Counted from the first letter of the stretch, positions 15,173 to 23,719 are shown. The stretch: DNA of 64,000 nucleotides from Algibacter_G agarivorans (GCF_039543245.1 NZ_BAABJJ010000001.1:62001-126000), one strand, 5' to 3'. Numbers and translations are program-made. Notes: generated from the letters alone by a model not told the origin.

Positions 15173-17167
15173 ATGACATTTCAAGAACAAATACTGGACG
15201 GCATCCCTACTTTATTACCTTCAGTAAAACCTTATGATGCCTCCATTAATCATGCACCAAAGCGAAAAGACATTTTATCTGTTGAAGAAAAAAAACTAGC
15301 ACTACGCAACGCACTAAGGTATTTTGACAAAAAACATCACGCCAAATTAATCACTGAATTTAAAAACGAATTGGATACTTACGGGCGTATTTACATGTAC
15401 CGTTTTCGTCCTGATTACCAAATGTATGCGCGTCCTATAGATGCGTATCCAGCAAAATCAAAACAAGCTGCCGCCATCATGCTTATGATTCAAAACAACT
15501 TGGATTATGCCGTGGCGCAACACCCTCATGAATTGATTACCTATGGTGGCAATGGTGCAGTTTTTCAAAATTGGGCACAATACAGGCTTACCATGAAATA
15601 CTTAGCAGAAATGTATGATGAGCAAACGCTTGTTATGTATTCTGGTCATCCTATGGGCTTATTTCCTAGTCATAAAGAAGCGCCAAGAGTCGTGGTTACA
15701 AACGGGATGATGGTCCCTAACTACTCCAAACCAGACGACTTGGAAAAATTCAATGCCATGGGCGTATCACAATATGGGCAAATGACCGCTGGAAGCTATA
15801 TGTACATTGGTCCGCAAGGTATTGTTCACGGTACCACCATTACCATATTAAATGCCTTTAGAAAAATAAGCAAACCACCTAAAGGCAACTTATTTGTTAC
15901 TTCTGGACTAGGTGGTATGAGCGGTGCACAACCAAAGGCTGGAAATATTGCGGGTTGCATTACGGTTTGTGCAGAAGTGAATCCTAAAATCACCCAAGTT
16001 CGATTAGACCAAGGTTGGATTGACGAAAAAATTACCGATTTAGATGCATTAGTTACTCGAGTCAATAAAGCTAAAGCTGAAAGAGAAACGGTGTCCATTG
16101 CTTATTTAGGAAACATTGTAGATGTCTGGGAGAAATTTGATGAAGCTAATGTTTATATCGACCTAGGAAGCGACCAAACATCACTTCATAATCCTTGGGC
16201 TGGCGGGTATTACCCTGTTGGACTTTCTTTTGAAGCATCCAATAGCTTAATGACAACTAACCCTGAAGTATTTAAAGAGAAAGTACAAGCATCCCTGCGT
16301 CAACATGCTGCTGCAATTAATAAACATACTAAAAAAGGGACTTACTTTTTTGATTATGGAAACGCATTTCTACTAGAAGCCTCTCGGGCGGGTGCAGATG
16401 TGCTGTCTGAAGACCCTAGTTTAGGTAGAGAATTCAAATACCCGAGTTATGTACAAGACATTATGGGGCCTATGTGTTTTGATTATGGTTTTGGACCATT
16501 CCGTTGGGTTTGCGCTTCAGGAAAACCAAAAGATTTGGCTAAAACAGATACTATTGCCTGTCGTGTTTTAGAAGACATTAAAAAACATGCACCACAAGAA
16601 ATCCAGCAACAAATGGCAGACAACATACAATGGATTAAGGGGGCTCAAGAGAACAAATTAGTGGTTGGCTCGCAAGCTAGAATTTTATATGCTGATGCTG
16701 AAGGGCGCATGAAAATAGCACAAGCTTTTAACGACGCTATTGCAAAAAATGAAATTGGATATGTTATTTTAGGTCGAGACCACCATGATGTTTCCGGAAC
16801 CGATTCGCCATACAGGGAAACCAGTAATATTTATGACGGCTCACGTTTTACTGCAGATATGGCTATTCACAACGTTATTGGCGATAGCTTTAGAGGGGCA
16901 ACATGGGTAAGCATACATAACGGCGGTGGCGTTGGCTGGGGCGAGGTGATTAACGGCGGATTTGGTATGGTTCTTGATGGTACTAAAGCAGCCGAAAAGC
17001 GTTTAAAGTCTATGTTATTCTGGGATGTAAATAACGGTATATCAAGACGAAGTTGGGCAAGAAACGAAGAGGCCATTTTTGCAATAAAACGCGCTATGGA
17101 AGCTGAGCCTAATTTAAAAGTAACATTACCGAACACTGTTGATGATAGTTTGTTAAATTCACTATAA
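15173..17167 (+). CDS. hutU: Urocanate hydratase (long form)
   Basis: Second step of histidine degradation, urocanate to imidazolonepropionate, with tightly bound NAD. 664 residues, the long Bacteroidota form (the enterobacterial or pseudomonad form is about 555). Family segments: HPHELITYGGNGAVFQNW, MYSGHPMGLFPSH, GQMTAGSYMYIGPQGIVHGT, TSGLGGMSGAQPKA (NAD-binding loop), DQTSLHNPWAGGYYPVG, DYGFGPFRWVCASG with the conserved Cys, and HNGGGVGWGEVINGGFGMVLDG. No hutH, hutI or hutG lies nearby, so the pathway genes are dispersed. A DUF4136 lipoprotein follows after 18 bases. Confidence 0.96.
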   Translation: MTFQEQILDGIPTLLPSVKPYDASINHAPKRKDILSVEEKKLALRNALRYFDKKHHAKLITEFKNELDTYGRIYMYRFRPDYQMYARPIDAYPAKSKQAAAIMLMIQNNLDYAVAQHPHELITYGGNGAVFQNWAQYRLTMKYLAEMYDEQTLVMYSGHPMGLFPSHKEAPRVVVTNGMMVPNYSKPDDLEKFNAMGVSQYGQMTAGSYMYIGPQGIVHGTTITILNAFRKISKPPKGNLFVTSGLGGMSGAQPKAGNIAGCITVCAEVNPKITQVRLDQGWIDEKITDLDALVTRVNKAKAERETVSIAYLGNIVDVWEKFDEANVYIDLGSDQTSLHNPWAGGYYPVGLSFEASNSLMTTNPEVFKEKVQASLRQHAAAINKHTKKGTYFFDYGNAFLLEASRAGADVLSEDPSLGREFKYPSYVQDIMGPMCFDYGFGPFRWVCASGKPKDLAKTDTIACRVLEDIKKHAPQEIQQQMADNIQWIKGAQENKLVVGSQARILYADAEGRMKIAQAFNDAIAKNEIGYVILGRDHHDVSGTDSPYRETSNIYDGSRFTADMAIHNVIGDSFRGATWVSIHNGGGVGWGEVINGGFGMVLDGTKAAEKRLKSMLFWDVNNGISRRSWARNEEAIFAIKRAMEAEPNLKVTLPNTVDDSLLNSL

Positions 17168-17185
17168 CCATTAAAAAATTGTACT

Positions 17186-17743
17186 ATGAAAAAACTTTTA
17201 AAAATACTGCCACTCTTAGCGTTACTAATAGTGGTTTCGTCTTGTAGCTCCGTAAGAGTTGCAGCAGATTACGATAAAGCAGCAAAGTTTAGCGAATACA
17301 AAACCTTTGCATTTTTTAAGACAGGTATTGACAAAGCAGAAATTAGCGATTTAGATAAACGCCGAATTCTGCGTGCTATTGAAGCTGAACTTTTAGCTAA
17401 AGGCTTTACAAAATCTGACAACCCAGATTTGTTAGTCAGTCTTTTTACAAAATCACAACAACGTGTTGATGTTTACAACAACTCCTGGGGCTATGGTGGC
17501 TGGGGTTGGGGTGGTTACGGCGGCTTTGGTCCTGGTTGGGGCTGGGGTTGGAACCAACCTAGTGTATCAACAAGTACTCAGGGCACATTGTATGTAGATT
17601 TGATTGATGCTAATAAAAAAGAACTGGTTTGGCAAGGTATGGGAACAGGCTATTTAAGCAGAAACATGGAGAAAAAAGAGGAACGTATAAAAGAGTTTGT
17701 TACTAAAATTATGGAGAAATATCCTCCTGGAGCACAGCAATAA
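17186..17743 (+). CDS. DUF4136 lipoprotein
   Basis: 185 residues. It has an SPII signal with lipobox VVSSC. The DUF4136 pattern is visible: VRVAADYDKAAKFSEYKTFA, then DLDKRRILRAIEAELLAKGF and NPDLLVSLFTKSQQ. A low-complexity Gly/Trp loop (GYGGWGWGGYGGFGPGWGW) near residues 99-117 interrupts the domain, as is common in the family. GTLYVDLIDANKKELVWQG ends the core. Probably attached to the outer membrane; role unknown. Ends in a hairpin-rich 3' region with a bidirectional terminator. Confidence 0.88.
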   Translation: MKKLLKILPLLALLIVVSSCSSVRVAADYDKAAKFSEYKTFAFFKTGIDKAEISDLDKRRILRAIEAELLAKGFTKSDNPDLLVSLFTKSQQRVDVYNNSWGYGGWGWGGYGGFGPGWGWGWNQPSVSTSTQGTLYVDLIDANKKELVWQGMGTGYLSRNMEKKEERIKEFVTKIMEKYPPGAQQ

Positions 17744-17746
17744 ACT

Positions 17747-17769
17747 ACCTCTGGGCAAGCCCACGAGGT
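17747..17769. repeat. Short palindromic repeat
   Basis: acctctgggc and gcccacgaggt pair with one bulged base around a two-base centre. It begins three bases after the DUF4136 stop codon. It has no T-run, so a palindromic intergenic repeat is more likely than a terminator. Confidence 0.6.
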
Positions 17770-17803
17770 GTTAAAATTCAAAAAAGACAAATACTAAATT
17801 CCA

Positions 17804-17838
17804 TAAAAAATGCAACTTATTGAGTTGCATTTTTTATT
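17804..17838. terminator. Bidirectional rho-independent terminator
   Basis: The stem aaaaaatgcaact / agttgcatttttt with a five-base loop has A and T runs on both sides. It serves both the DUF4136 gene and the convergent bestrophin gene, whose stop codon lies at the edge of the stem. Confidence 0.85.
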
Positions 17839-18940
17839 ACATTACAATATCATTTGTCCAAATATAAGGTTCTGGAATATCGGTATCGTCAATAAGTTGT
17901 CTGATATCAATTTCAATGCCCCTGCTCATATCGGTTATAGGAATATCATTTGGACCGCCTTCAAAAGGATTCTCTGTATTTTCTCCAATAACTTCCATAG
18001 TATGAAACACCCAAGCTATTAAAGCACTAAATGGAACAGAAAACCAAACAAAATGCTTGGCGATAAACTCTTGTATTCTATGCGCCAAAGACGTATGTTC
18101 TTCATGCATCGCTAAATCTTCCAGAATATGATCGCCAATAACCTCAAAACCTTCCATGATACCAAATGGCAACAGAATGATGAATATCCAGACAAACATA
18201 TAATTTAGCGTTGCAAACTGTCTTGGATATGGAAAATTTTTAATCCGTTCAGATTTCCCTTGTAAACTATAAAACTCGACTAGTAAATTAACCATTTCCA
18301 TGTGTCTAAAATCTTCAATCAACCCGTCATCCATTAATTCTTTTAACCGCTTGGATTGAATTCCCAAAATCTGTGATGCCTGATTTCCTTTAGCAAAAAC
18401 AGCTTTAAACTCATCTTCAGATAGATAATTTTTTATCTCATCTTCAACCGTAATTTCATCCTCGCAAACTCTAAAGTGAGAAGCCCTAAATTCTTGATTA
18501 GAACGCTGCGACTTCAAATGCATCTCCCAAGGCTTATCTTGGCGCATTTGATAACGCAATGCCGTTAACCAAGCCACATGCCTGTGCACTAATTCGCGTT
18601 TAATAGTTTGTAATTCTGCATCCGTTCTTACTTGTTTTACATGCGTGTTATCTATAAAATCCTTTACCATAATGGTCCATGAACGCGATGCATTTACAAT
18701 GCCACCCCAAATTTTACGAGCTTCCCAAAGGCGGTCATACGACGCATTGTTTTTAAAACTTACAATAAACGCTACGGCTGTACCCAAAACACCCAAGGGC
18801 AACCATGGCACATGCAACCATTTTAAACCCACAACATCAAATAATACTACAGGAATTAAAGCTATAATTAGGAATAAAAAAATGTGCCTGCGTGTCCATT
18901 TTAAAACTCCGGCAACAGGAAATATACGTCTGGTATACAT
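17837..18940 (-). CDS. Bestrophin-family ion channel protein
   Basis: 367 residues. Integral membrane protein of the bacterial bestrophin (UPF0187/YneE) family, pentameric channels. The first half has HIFLFLIIALIPVVLFDVVG and WLPLGVLGTAVAFIVSFKNN, then the family hallmark ASYDRLWEARKIWGGIVNAS. Two more helices follow (NYMFVWIFIILLPFGIME, FVWFSVPFSALIAWVFHTM). The C-terminal GENTENPFEGGPNDIPIT is the conserved post-membrane motif. Ion selectivity cannot be predicted. Convergent with the DUF4136 gene and divergent from the aromatic hydroxylase gene. Confidence 0.9.
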   Translation of the reverse strand: MYTRRIFPVAGVLKWTRRHIFLFLIIALIPVVLFDVVGLKWLHVPWLPLGVLGTAVAFIVSFKNNASYDRLWEARKIWGGIVNASRSWTIMVKDFIDNTHVKQVRTDAELQTIKRELVHRHVAWLTALRYQMRQDKPWEMHLKSQRSNQEFRASHFRVCEDEITVEDEIKNYLSEDEFKAVFAKGNQASQILGIQSKRLKELMDDGLIEDFRHMEMVNLLVEFYSLQGKSERIKNFPYPRQFATLNYMFVWIFIILLPFGIMEGFEVIGDHILEDLAMHEEHTSLAHRIQEFIAKHFVWFSVPFSALIAWVFHTMEVIGENTENPFEGGPNDIPITDMSRGIEIDIRQLIDDTDIPEPYIWTNDIVM

Positions 18941-19102
18941 GTTTTATTAATTGAAATTTTGTTTACTAAATATATGGAAATCTTTAATGATTAATTAATC
19001 AGACATCATTCTTAAACAGCATTATTGAAAGAAAAGTTAAAAATTTACTATTTTAATGAATTATTCGTATTTTTATATAGGTTTATCATATAAAAATCAG
19101 CA

Positions 19103-20866
19103 ATGTCGAATTTATTTGAATCTAACGAAATACTACAAAAGTTACCAAAACACTTGAAACAGTTTATAAAACCTCAAAATTACGAGGACTATTCAGCTGT
19201 CGACCAAGCCGTGTGGCGTTACGTGATGCGAAAAAATGTAGACTTTTTAAGTAAGGTGGCGCACAACTCCTATTTAGAAGGTTTAAAACAAACAGGCATT
19301 TCTATTGATAGCATTCCAAACATGTATGGCATGAACCGCATTTTAAAGGATATTGGCTGGGCAGCAGTAGCTGTAGATGGTTTTATTCCACCAAATGCTT
19401 TTATGGAATTTCAAGCTTACAATGTATTGGTTATTGCTAGTGATATTAGACAATTGGAGCATATTGAATACACACCTGCGCCAGATATTATTCATGAAGG
19501 TGCTGGACACGCTCCTATTATTGCTAATCCGGAATATGCTGAATATTTAAGACGCTTTGGCGAAATTGGATGTAAAGCCATATCATCGGCTAAAGATTAC
19601 GAACTGTATGAAGCCGTAAGGCATTTATCCATTATTAAAGAAGCCCCGAATTCTTTAGAAACAGATATCGCTTCCGCTGAAAAAAAAGTAGAAGATTTGC
19701 AACAAAACATGGGCAAACCTAGTGAAATGGCACTGATTAGAAACCTGCATTGGTGGACCGTTGAATATGGTTTGATTGGCACCGTTGAGAATCCCAAAAT
19801 ATACGGTGCTGGCTTATTATCATCTATTGGCGAAAGTGCTTGGTGCATGACCGACGCCGTTAAAAAACTCCCGTACAACATCAATGCAGCTTACAAAGAT
19901 TTTGATATTACAAAACCGCAACCCCAACTATTTGTAACACCCGATTTTGCGCATTTAAGTTTGATTTTAGAAGAATTTGCCAATACCATGGCATTACGAA
20001 GGGGGGGCCTTTCAGGAGTTAAAAAGTTGATACACTCAAAAGCTTTAGGCACCATTGAACTGAGTACAGGACTTCAAATTTCTGGCGTGTTTTCTAATGT
20101 TATTGATGCCGACGGGAACGCCATTTATATTCAAACCAAAGGAAAAACGGCTTTATCATACAGAGAAAAAGAATTGGTGGGTCATGGCACAGCATATCAT
20201 ACTAAAGGTTTTGGCTCCCCCATAGGAAAACTAAAGGGCATTAATATTGCAATTGAAGATATGAGTCCACGCGATTTGGCTGCCTATAACATTTATGAAG
20301 AGAAGATTGTAACGCTTGTATTTGAAGGCGGGATAACGGTTTCGGGAGAAATTATTACGGGCAAAAGAAACCTTCAAGGAAAAATAATATTGATTAGTTT
20401 TAAAAACTGCATGGTAACGCATCATGATAACACGCTATTTAAACCTGAATGGGGCGTTTATGATATGGCTGTTGGCAAAAATATTGTCTCAGCTTTTTCA
20501 GGGCCTGCAGACTTAAATAGCTTTAATTTAATTACACATGTCCCTTCTACACATACCATTCATGTAAAAAAATCTGAGGAACGTATTCAGCTTGAAGCTT
20601 TATACCAACAAGTTAGAGATTATAGAGAAGGAAAAAACAGAACGATTTCCAGAACTAAAGTTTTAGAACAACTTATTGAAAAACACCCTAATGATTGGCT
20701 GTTACCTGTTGAACTTTATGAATTAGCACACCTAGGAAATGAAACTAAATTGTGTGAAAAAATAGTAAACCATTTAGAAACTATAAAACAAAATAAACCA
20801 GAATTAGGTCGGTTGATTGATGATGGGTTGGAGATTGTAAAGACAAATCGAATCAGTTCAATTTAA
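19103..20866 (+). CDS. Aromatic amino acid hydroxylase with long C-terminal extension
   Basis: 587 residues. Residues 1 to about 330 form the catalytic domain of the biopterin-dependent hydroxylases. PAPDIIHEGAGHAPIIANPE provides the two iron-binding His residues and HWWTVEYGLIG the Glu; QAYNVLVIASDIRQ and GAGLLSSIGE fit the same fold. The most likely activity is phenylalanine 4-monooxygenase. Bacterial PhhA proteins are usually under 300 residues; here about 250 further residues follow (from around TGLQISGVFSNVIDADGNA). They are beta-rich and then helical, with no motif I recognise. No pterin carbinolamine dehydratase gene is adjacent. Confidence 0.87.
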   Translation: MSNLFESNEILQKLPKHLKQFIKPQNYEDYSAVDQAVWRYVMRKNVDFLSKVAHNSYLEGLKQTGISIDSIPNMYGMNRILKDIGWAAVAVDGFIPPNAFMEFQAYNVLVIASDIRQLEHIEYTPAPDIIHEGAGHAPIIANPEYAEYLRRFGEIGCKAISSAKDYELYEAVRHLSIIKEAPNSLETDIASAEKKVEDLQQNMGKPSEMALIRNLHWWTVEYGLIGTVENPKIYGAGLLSSIGESAWCMTDAVKKLPYNINAAYKDFDITKPQPQLFVTPDFAHLSLILEEFANTMALRRGGLSGVKKLIHSKALGTIELSTGLQISGVFSNVIDADGNAIYIQTKGKTALSYREKELVGHGTAYHTKGFGSPIGKLKGINIAIEDMSPRDLAAYNIYEEKIVTLVFEGGITVSGEIITGKRNLQGKIILISFKNCMVTHHDNTLFKPEWGVYDMAVGKNIVSAFSGPADLNSFNLITHVPSTHTIHVKKSEERIQLEALYQQVRDYREGKNRTISRTKVLEQLIEKHPNDWLLPVELYELAHLGNETKLCEKIVNHLETIKQNKPELGRLIDDGLEIVKTNRISSI

Positions 20867-20950
20867 CTTTTCTATTTTAGTACAGGACAAAAATTTAGAA
20901 TAGAAATATAAACCGCCATATTTAACACCTTTAGACTACTTCGGCATATA

Positions 20951-20981
20951 GACCTCACAGGTTTTAAAAACCTGTGAGGTC
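20951..20981. repeat. Perfect 31-bp palindromic repeat
   Basis: gacctcacaggtttt, a central a, then the exact reverse complement. It has the same architecture and core (aggtttt-n-aaaacct) as the palindrome at 48272-48304, so both belong to a dispersed family. No T-run typical of a terminator. Confidence 0.8.
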
Positions 20982-21175
20982 TTGGTTATCCATAAAATTG
21001 CGAAAAGTTTATTTCTCAAAAATTAATTTTTGTCATGCACTCAGCTTTTCTATATATGATGTGATGTCTCGCTATCGTTCGACATGACAGTAAAATTAAG
21101 TTTTTATTATTACTGTAACGGCACTCGTTTCAGACGAATGCTATCGAGTTATTTTTTTATTTGTTTTATACGCAT

Positions 21176-21185
21176 GTTAGGTAAC
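21176..21185. repeat. Left boundary motif of module 1 (attC-core-like)
   Basis: gttaggtaac, the exact inverse of gttacctaac at 22528-22537. It lies six bases past the stop codon of the 21192 gene. gttaggt fits the integron R' consensus GTTRRRY. It is preceded by tgttttatac, also seen ahead of the boundary at 22723. Confidence 0.55.
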
Positions 21186-21191
21186 GTATTT

Positions 21192-21779
21192 TTATAATTC
21201 ATCAAATACCTTAAATATTTTTTCACTAAAATTTTTAGATGTAATTTCTGTAAGTAATATTTCTTTATACTCTACACTTTTTAGCTTTTTGAATTTTTTT
21301 ATGGTTGTTTCGTTTTTAGGTGTGGAGGTTTGTAAATCGTTATCAGTTGAAAATTCAAATTCCTTAGAATTCGTTTTTTTTAACGGCCAATAAAATATCC
21401 AATGTTCAGAAACTGTAGGTGATGTTGTCCAACTATTTGAACTAAATGAAAATTTAGCAATTCTAATAACAGGAGAACTTTCTAAATTAAATTCTAATGC
21501 GTAAATATTATTATCTTTTCTTATTTCGTTTGATAGCGAATCCTCATTTTTTCTTGGAGAATCTTTCTTTTGATATAATTTCACAAATGAATTAATTAAC
21601 CAACCGAAAGGTTCGTTATCTGATTTCCATCTTAAAAAGGGTTTTTGGTCCTTAATAATATTAATAAATCCATTCTCAATACATTCATTATCAAGTGCAG
21701 AGAATAATTTATTTAGGTTAGTATAAGTTTCTCTGACTACTAAAAACGCATTGTCTATATTTTTTGCTGTATCATTCAT
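21192..21779 (-). CDS. Unknown protein, partner of the PD-(D/E)XK gene
   Basis: 195 residues, soluble, no signal or membrane segment. I do not recognise it. It has an N-terminal helical part (VVRETYTNLNKLFSALDNEC), then FLRWKSDNEPFGWLINSFVK and a beta-rich core with TVSEHWIFYWPLKK, and ends in a lysine-rich helical tail. Its ATG overlaps the end of the nuclease-like gene upstream by eight bases, so the two are almost certainly translated together. Length and coupling suggest a dedicated partner (regulator, immunity or specificity subunit); that is inference. Base composition is lower in GC than the flanking metabolic genes. Confidence 0.6.
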   Translation of the reverse strand: MNDTAKNIDNAFLVVRETYTNLNKLFSALDNECIENGFINIIKDQKPFLRWKSDNEPFGWLINSFVKLYQKKDSPRKNEDSLSNEIRKDNNIYALEFNLESSPVIRIAKFSFSSNSWTTSPTVSEHWIFYWPLKKTNSKEFEFSTDNDLQTSTPKNETTIKKFKKLKSVEYKEILLTEITSKNFSEKIFKVFDEL

Positions 21780-22515
21780 ATTTATAGAATAATTTAGATG
21801 TTTTTCTTTTTAATTGAAAGGAAAATTTTTCATTAAAGTTAAATTTGAAGAAGCTATTTCTAGAAATGTTTTCCTTTGTAATAAAGGATTTAAAAGTATC
21901 AAATCCTTTTTGATTAAGATATATAATTAAGTCATTTATTATTATTAATTCATTTGAAGATGGGTTGTATTTTTCTAAAGAAATGAGAATTTCTTGCCAA
22001 GATAGAAACCCAAATGAAACATTATTACTAATTATATTTCGATTTAATACAGAGTAATATATATGAGATGCATTGTTTTCTTTGGCTAAAAATAATAATA
22101 CCTTTTTTTTAAAGGGATATTTGCTTTCTAACATTCTGGAATATCTGGCTAGCTGATTACAACTATTTTGAATTTCATTATTCTCGAGATTAGAAACTTC
22201 ATCATCAGATGATAAACCCGAATTGTATTTTATTTCTACACCTATTACATATTCACTTAATTCAATAATTAAATCGATTTCATTTTCCTCATATTTAGGC
22301 CAAAAAATAAATGGATCTTGTGTTTTACAAATCGATTTTATTGCTTTGTCAAAAATATTTTTGTCTTCTGCTTTATTAAAAGTACTTGCTTCAAATATAC
22401 AAGGAATTGTATTTTCAATATTAGTATATCTCATAATACCAAAAAAGTTACCTGTTAATAAATCTTCGCTATTCGAAAGTTTAGATGGAATTTTATTATT
22501 GATTTCTGCTATCAT
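21772..22515 (-). CDS. PD-(D/E)XK nuclease-like protein of the accessory island
   Basis: 247 residues. Residues line up with a PD-(D/E)XK core: Glu17 in SNSEDLLTGNFFGIMRY, Asp81 in ENEIDLIIELSE, then Glu94 and Lys96 in VIGVEIKYNSG, and a following helix with Gln121 in NSCNQLARYSRML. KKKVLLFLAKE is the next core strand. This arrangement is seen in restriction-type and defence-associated nucleases; the ED-L-T-x-N-x-F-G-x-x-R-Y start recurs in such proteins. It is the first gene of a two-gene unit with the unknown 21192 gene, with an inverted boundary motif 12 bases upstream of its start. Target and activity are not known. Confidence 0.65.
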   Translation of the reverse strand: MIAEINNKIPSKLSNSEDLLTGNFFGIMRYTNIENTIPCIFEASTFNKAEDKNIFDKAIKSICKTQDPFIFWPKYEENEIDLIIELSEYVIGVEIKYNSGLSSDDEVSNLENNEIQNSCNQLARYSRMLESKYPFKKKVLLFLAKENNASHIYYSVLNRNIISNNVSFGFLSWQEILISLEKYNPSSNELIIINDLIIYLNQKGFDTFKSFITKENISRNSFFKFNFNEKFSFQLKRKTSKLFYKYE

Positions 22516-22527
22516 ATTCAGCGATAT

Positions 22528-22735
22528 GTTACCTAACGGTCTTGTGTATGAAACGTAGCGTATAAATAAACGCTAACTTTTCGGATAAACACAGAGCCGA
22601 ATTTTTATATTTTGTTTTATCTTTTTTATTTTAAAAGCCAAATTTAAAAATTTGGCGGTCTATGAAAATAGGCACAAACCTTACGATTTAGCACTTACTA
22701 GCTATGTTTTATACAGTACTTTGTTGGCAGTAGGC
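22528..22735. repeat. Long imperfect palindrome between the two modules (attC-like)
   Basis: It opens with gttacctaac (inverse of 21176-21185) and closes with gttggcagtaggc (inverse of 24330-24342). The two outer arms pair: ttgtgtatgaaacgtagc on the left against gctatgttttatacagta on the right, 13 of 15 bases over the best stretch. Inside lie three further hairpins: agcg...cgct, ttcgg...ccgaa and the palindrome gccaaattt-aa-aaatttggc. At about 208 bases it is longer than most integron attC sites, but the organisation (RYYYAAC box, folded arms, GTT box) is similar. Confidence 0.55.
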
Positions 22736-22738
22736 TTT

Positions 22739-23317
22739 TTACGAAACCCATTTTCCAAAGTTGTTATACCCATCGTCTTTTATCCATTTATATGTAGTAG
22801 ACCATCGAGTAAGGTTTATTGACTTTCCTCTTAAATCCTCTGATATTCTGACATTAAGTTTATATCTATCAAAATCTCGACTATTTCCCCACGAACTAAT
22901 TTTATATTCTCTTGGTTGTGCATACCAACCATCAGAACTAAATTCTAAACCTAAATATTCGAAAGGATTTGGACCATAATTTTTAGTGAGACCATTTTTT
23001 CCTTTAATTTTATTTATATGAACTCCAATTAAGTCGTTTCCGTCATAAATACTTCTAAAAATTTCATATCTAACCCAACGTCTATTATAAGTTTCAGAAC
23101 CTATTAATATGCACGTTTTTGAAGTGTTTTTAAGACCACTATTAATTAATCTTTTTAAAGCCATTACACTTGTTTTCTTTGCTGTTTCCCATATTGAAGC
23201 ATCAAAAAAACCAGCTGTTTCTCTATTAGGTTTTGTCATCCAATGATTTCTTACAACATTGCCTCTAAAATCTATAATATCCTGATAATGAAAACTAAAA
23301 AATATTCTTTTTGCCAT
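22739..23317 (-). CDS. TIR-like (DUF1863 / ThsB-type) protein
   Basis: 192 residues. It starts MAKRIFFSFHYQDIIDFRGN, the first strand and loop of the DUF1863 (MTH538 TIR-like) family that includes ThsB of Thoeris antiphage systems. WETAKKTSVMALKRLINSGL and CILIGSETYNRRWVRYEIF follow, with Trp81 and Glu85 at the place of the TIR catalytic glutamate. The second half (after YEIFRS) is the family's C-terminal part. In Thoeris the enzyme makes a cyclic or adducted ADP-ribose signal on infection. It is the last gene of a three-gene operon, one base after the membrane protein gene. No ThsA gene is present. Confidence 0.75.
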   Translation of the reverse strand: MAKRIFFSFHYQDIIDFRGNVVRNHWMTKPNRETAGFFDASIWETAKKTSVMALKRLINSGLKNTSKTCILIGSETYNRRWVRYEIFRSIYDGNDLIGVHINKIKGKNGLTKNYGPNPFEYLGLEFSSDGWYAQPREYKISSWGNSRDFDRYKLNVRISEDLRGKSINLTRWSTTYKWIKDDGYNNFGKWVS

Positions 23318-23318
23318 C

Positions 23319-23717
23319 TTAATTAATTATAAGCATTACTACCAAAGTTATCGCTATTAATGTTCCGTAGAATATCAAATTTGTAATTGAGAATAAACTT
23401 GATATCCAACTATTTTTATTATTGTTCATAATAGTTGCATTCATATCAAAATCAATTTCGCTTTCATCTTTTAATCTAATTGAATTATATAAATCCCTAT
23501 ATTTTCTTTCTTGGCCTAAATAGTAGCCATCAAGAATCCAAAACAAAGGTGTAGAAATGTAGGTAATGAGTACATATTCAATATTAGTGTCTTTAGCAGC
23601 AAATGCAAAAAGGGCCGCTACTAATGTAACAGACCAACCACGTAGTAAAAATGAATTTACATTCATTCTAGTAATCACTAATTGAATAAATTCAAGGTGC
23701 TTAATTTTATTTTCCAT
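23319..23717 (-). CDS. Small multi-span membrane protein between two TIR genes (candidate effector)
   Basis: 132 residues. A short helical start (HLEFIQLVITRMNVNSFLLR) runs into two membrane helices (GWSVTLVAALFAFAA; IEYVLITYISTPLFWILDGYY). A charged loop (LGQERKYRDLYNSIRLKDES) follows, and then a long hydrophobic C-terminus (SITNLIFYGTLIAITLVVMLII) long enough for one or two spans. I recall relatives with the N-S-F-L-L-K-G-W-S-V-T-L-V-A-A-L-F pattern beside TIR genes, without an established name. The gaps to the flanking TIR genes are only two and one bases. By analogy with 2TM/SLATT effectors it may permeabilise the inner membrane when activated; that is inference. Confidence 0.65.
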   Translation of the reverse strand: MENKIKHLEFIQLVITRMNVNSFLLRGWSVTLVAALFAFAAKDTNIEYVLITYISTPLFWILDGYYLGQERKYRDLYNSIRLKDESEIDFDMNATIMNNNKNSWISSLFSITNLIFYGTLIAITLVVMLIIN

Positions 23718-23719
23718 TT

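Larger units (their letters stand above)
20867..21191. other. Repeat-rich intergenic region at the left edge of the accessory island
   Basis: No gene. It contains a perfect 31-bp palindrome at 20951-20981, a REP-like hairpin at 21063-21087 (gatgtc...gacat), a short ctcg...cgag hairpin at about 21124-21148, and a boundary motif at 21176-21185. This concentration of palindromes marks the junction between core and accessory sequence. Confidence 0.6.

Noticed and set aside
15826..16098. Minus-strand ORF inside hutU, and the similar one at 16867-17136
   Set aside because: Antisense frames of a highly conserved enzyme; no independent signal.
21061..21186. Possible small RNA or riboswitch at the island border
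   Set aside because: The hairpins are short, unrelated to each other and resemble REP-type repeats; no conserved RNA motif was recognised.
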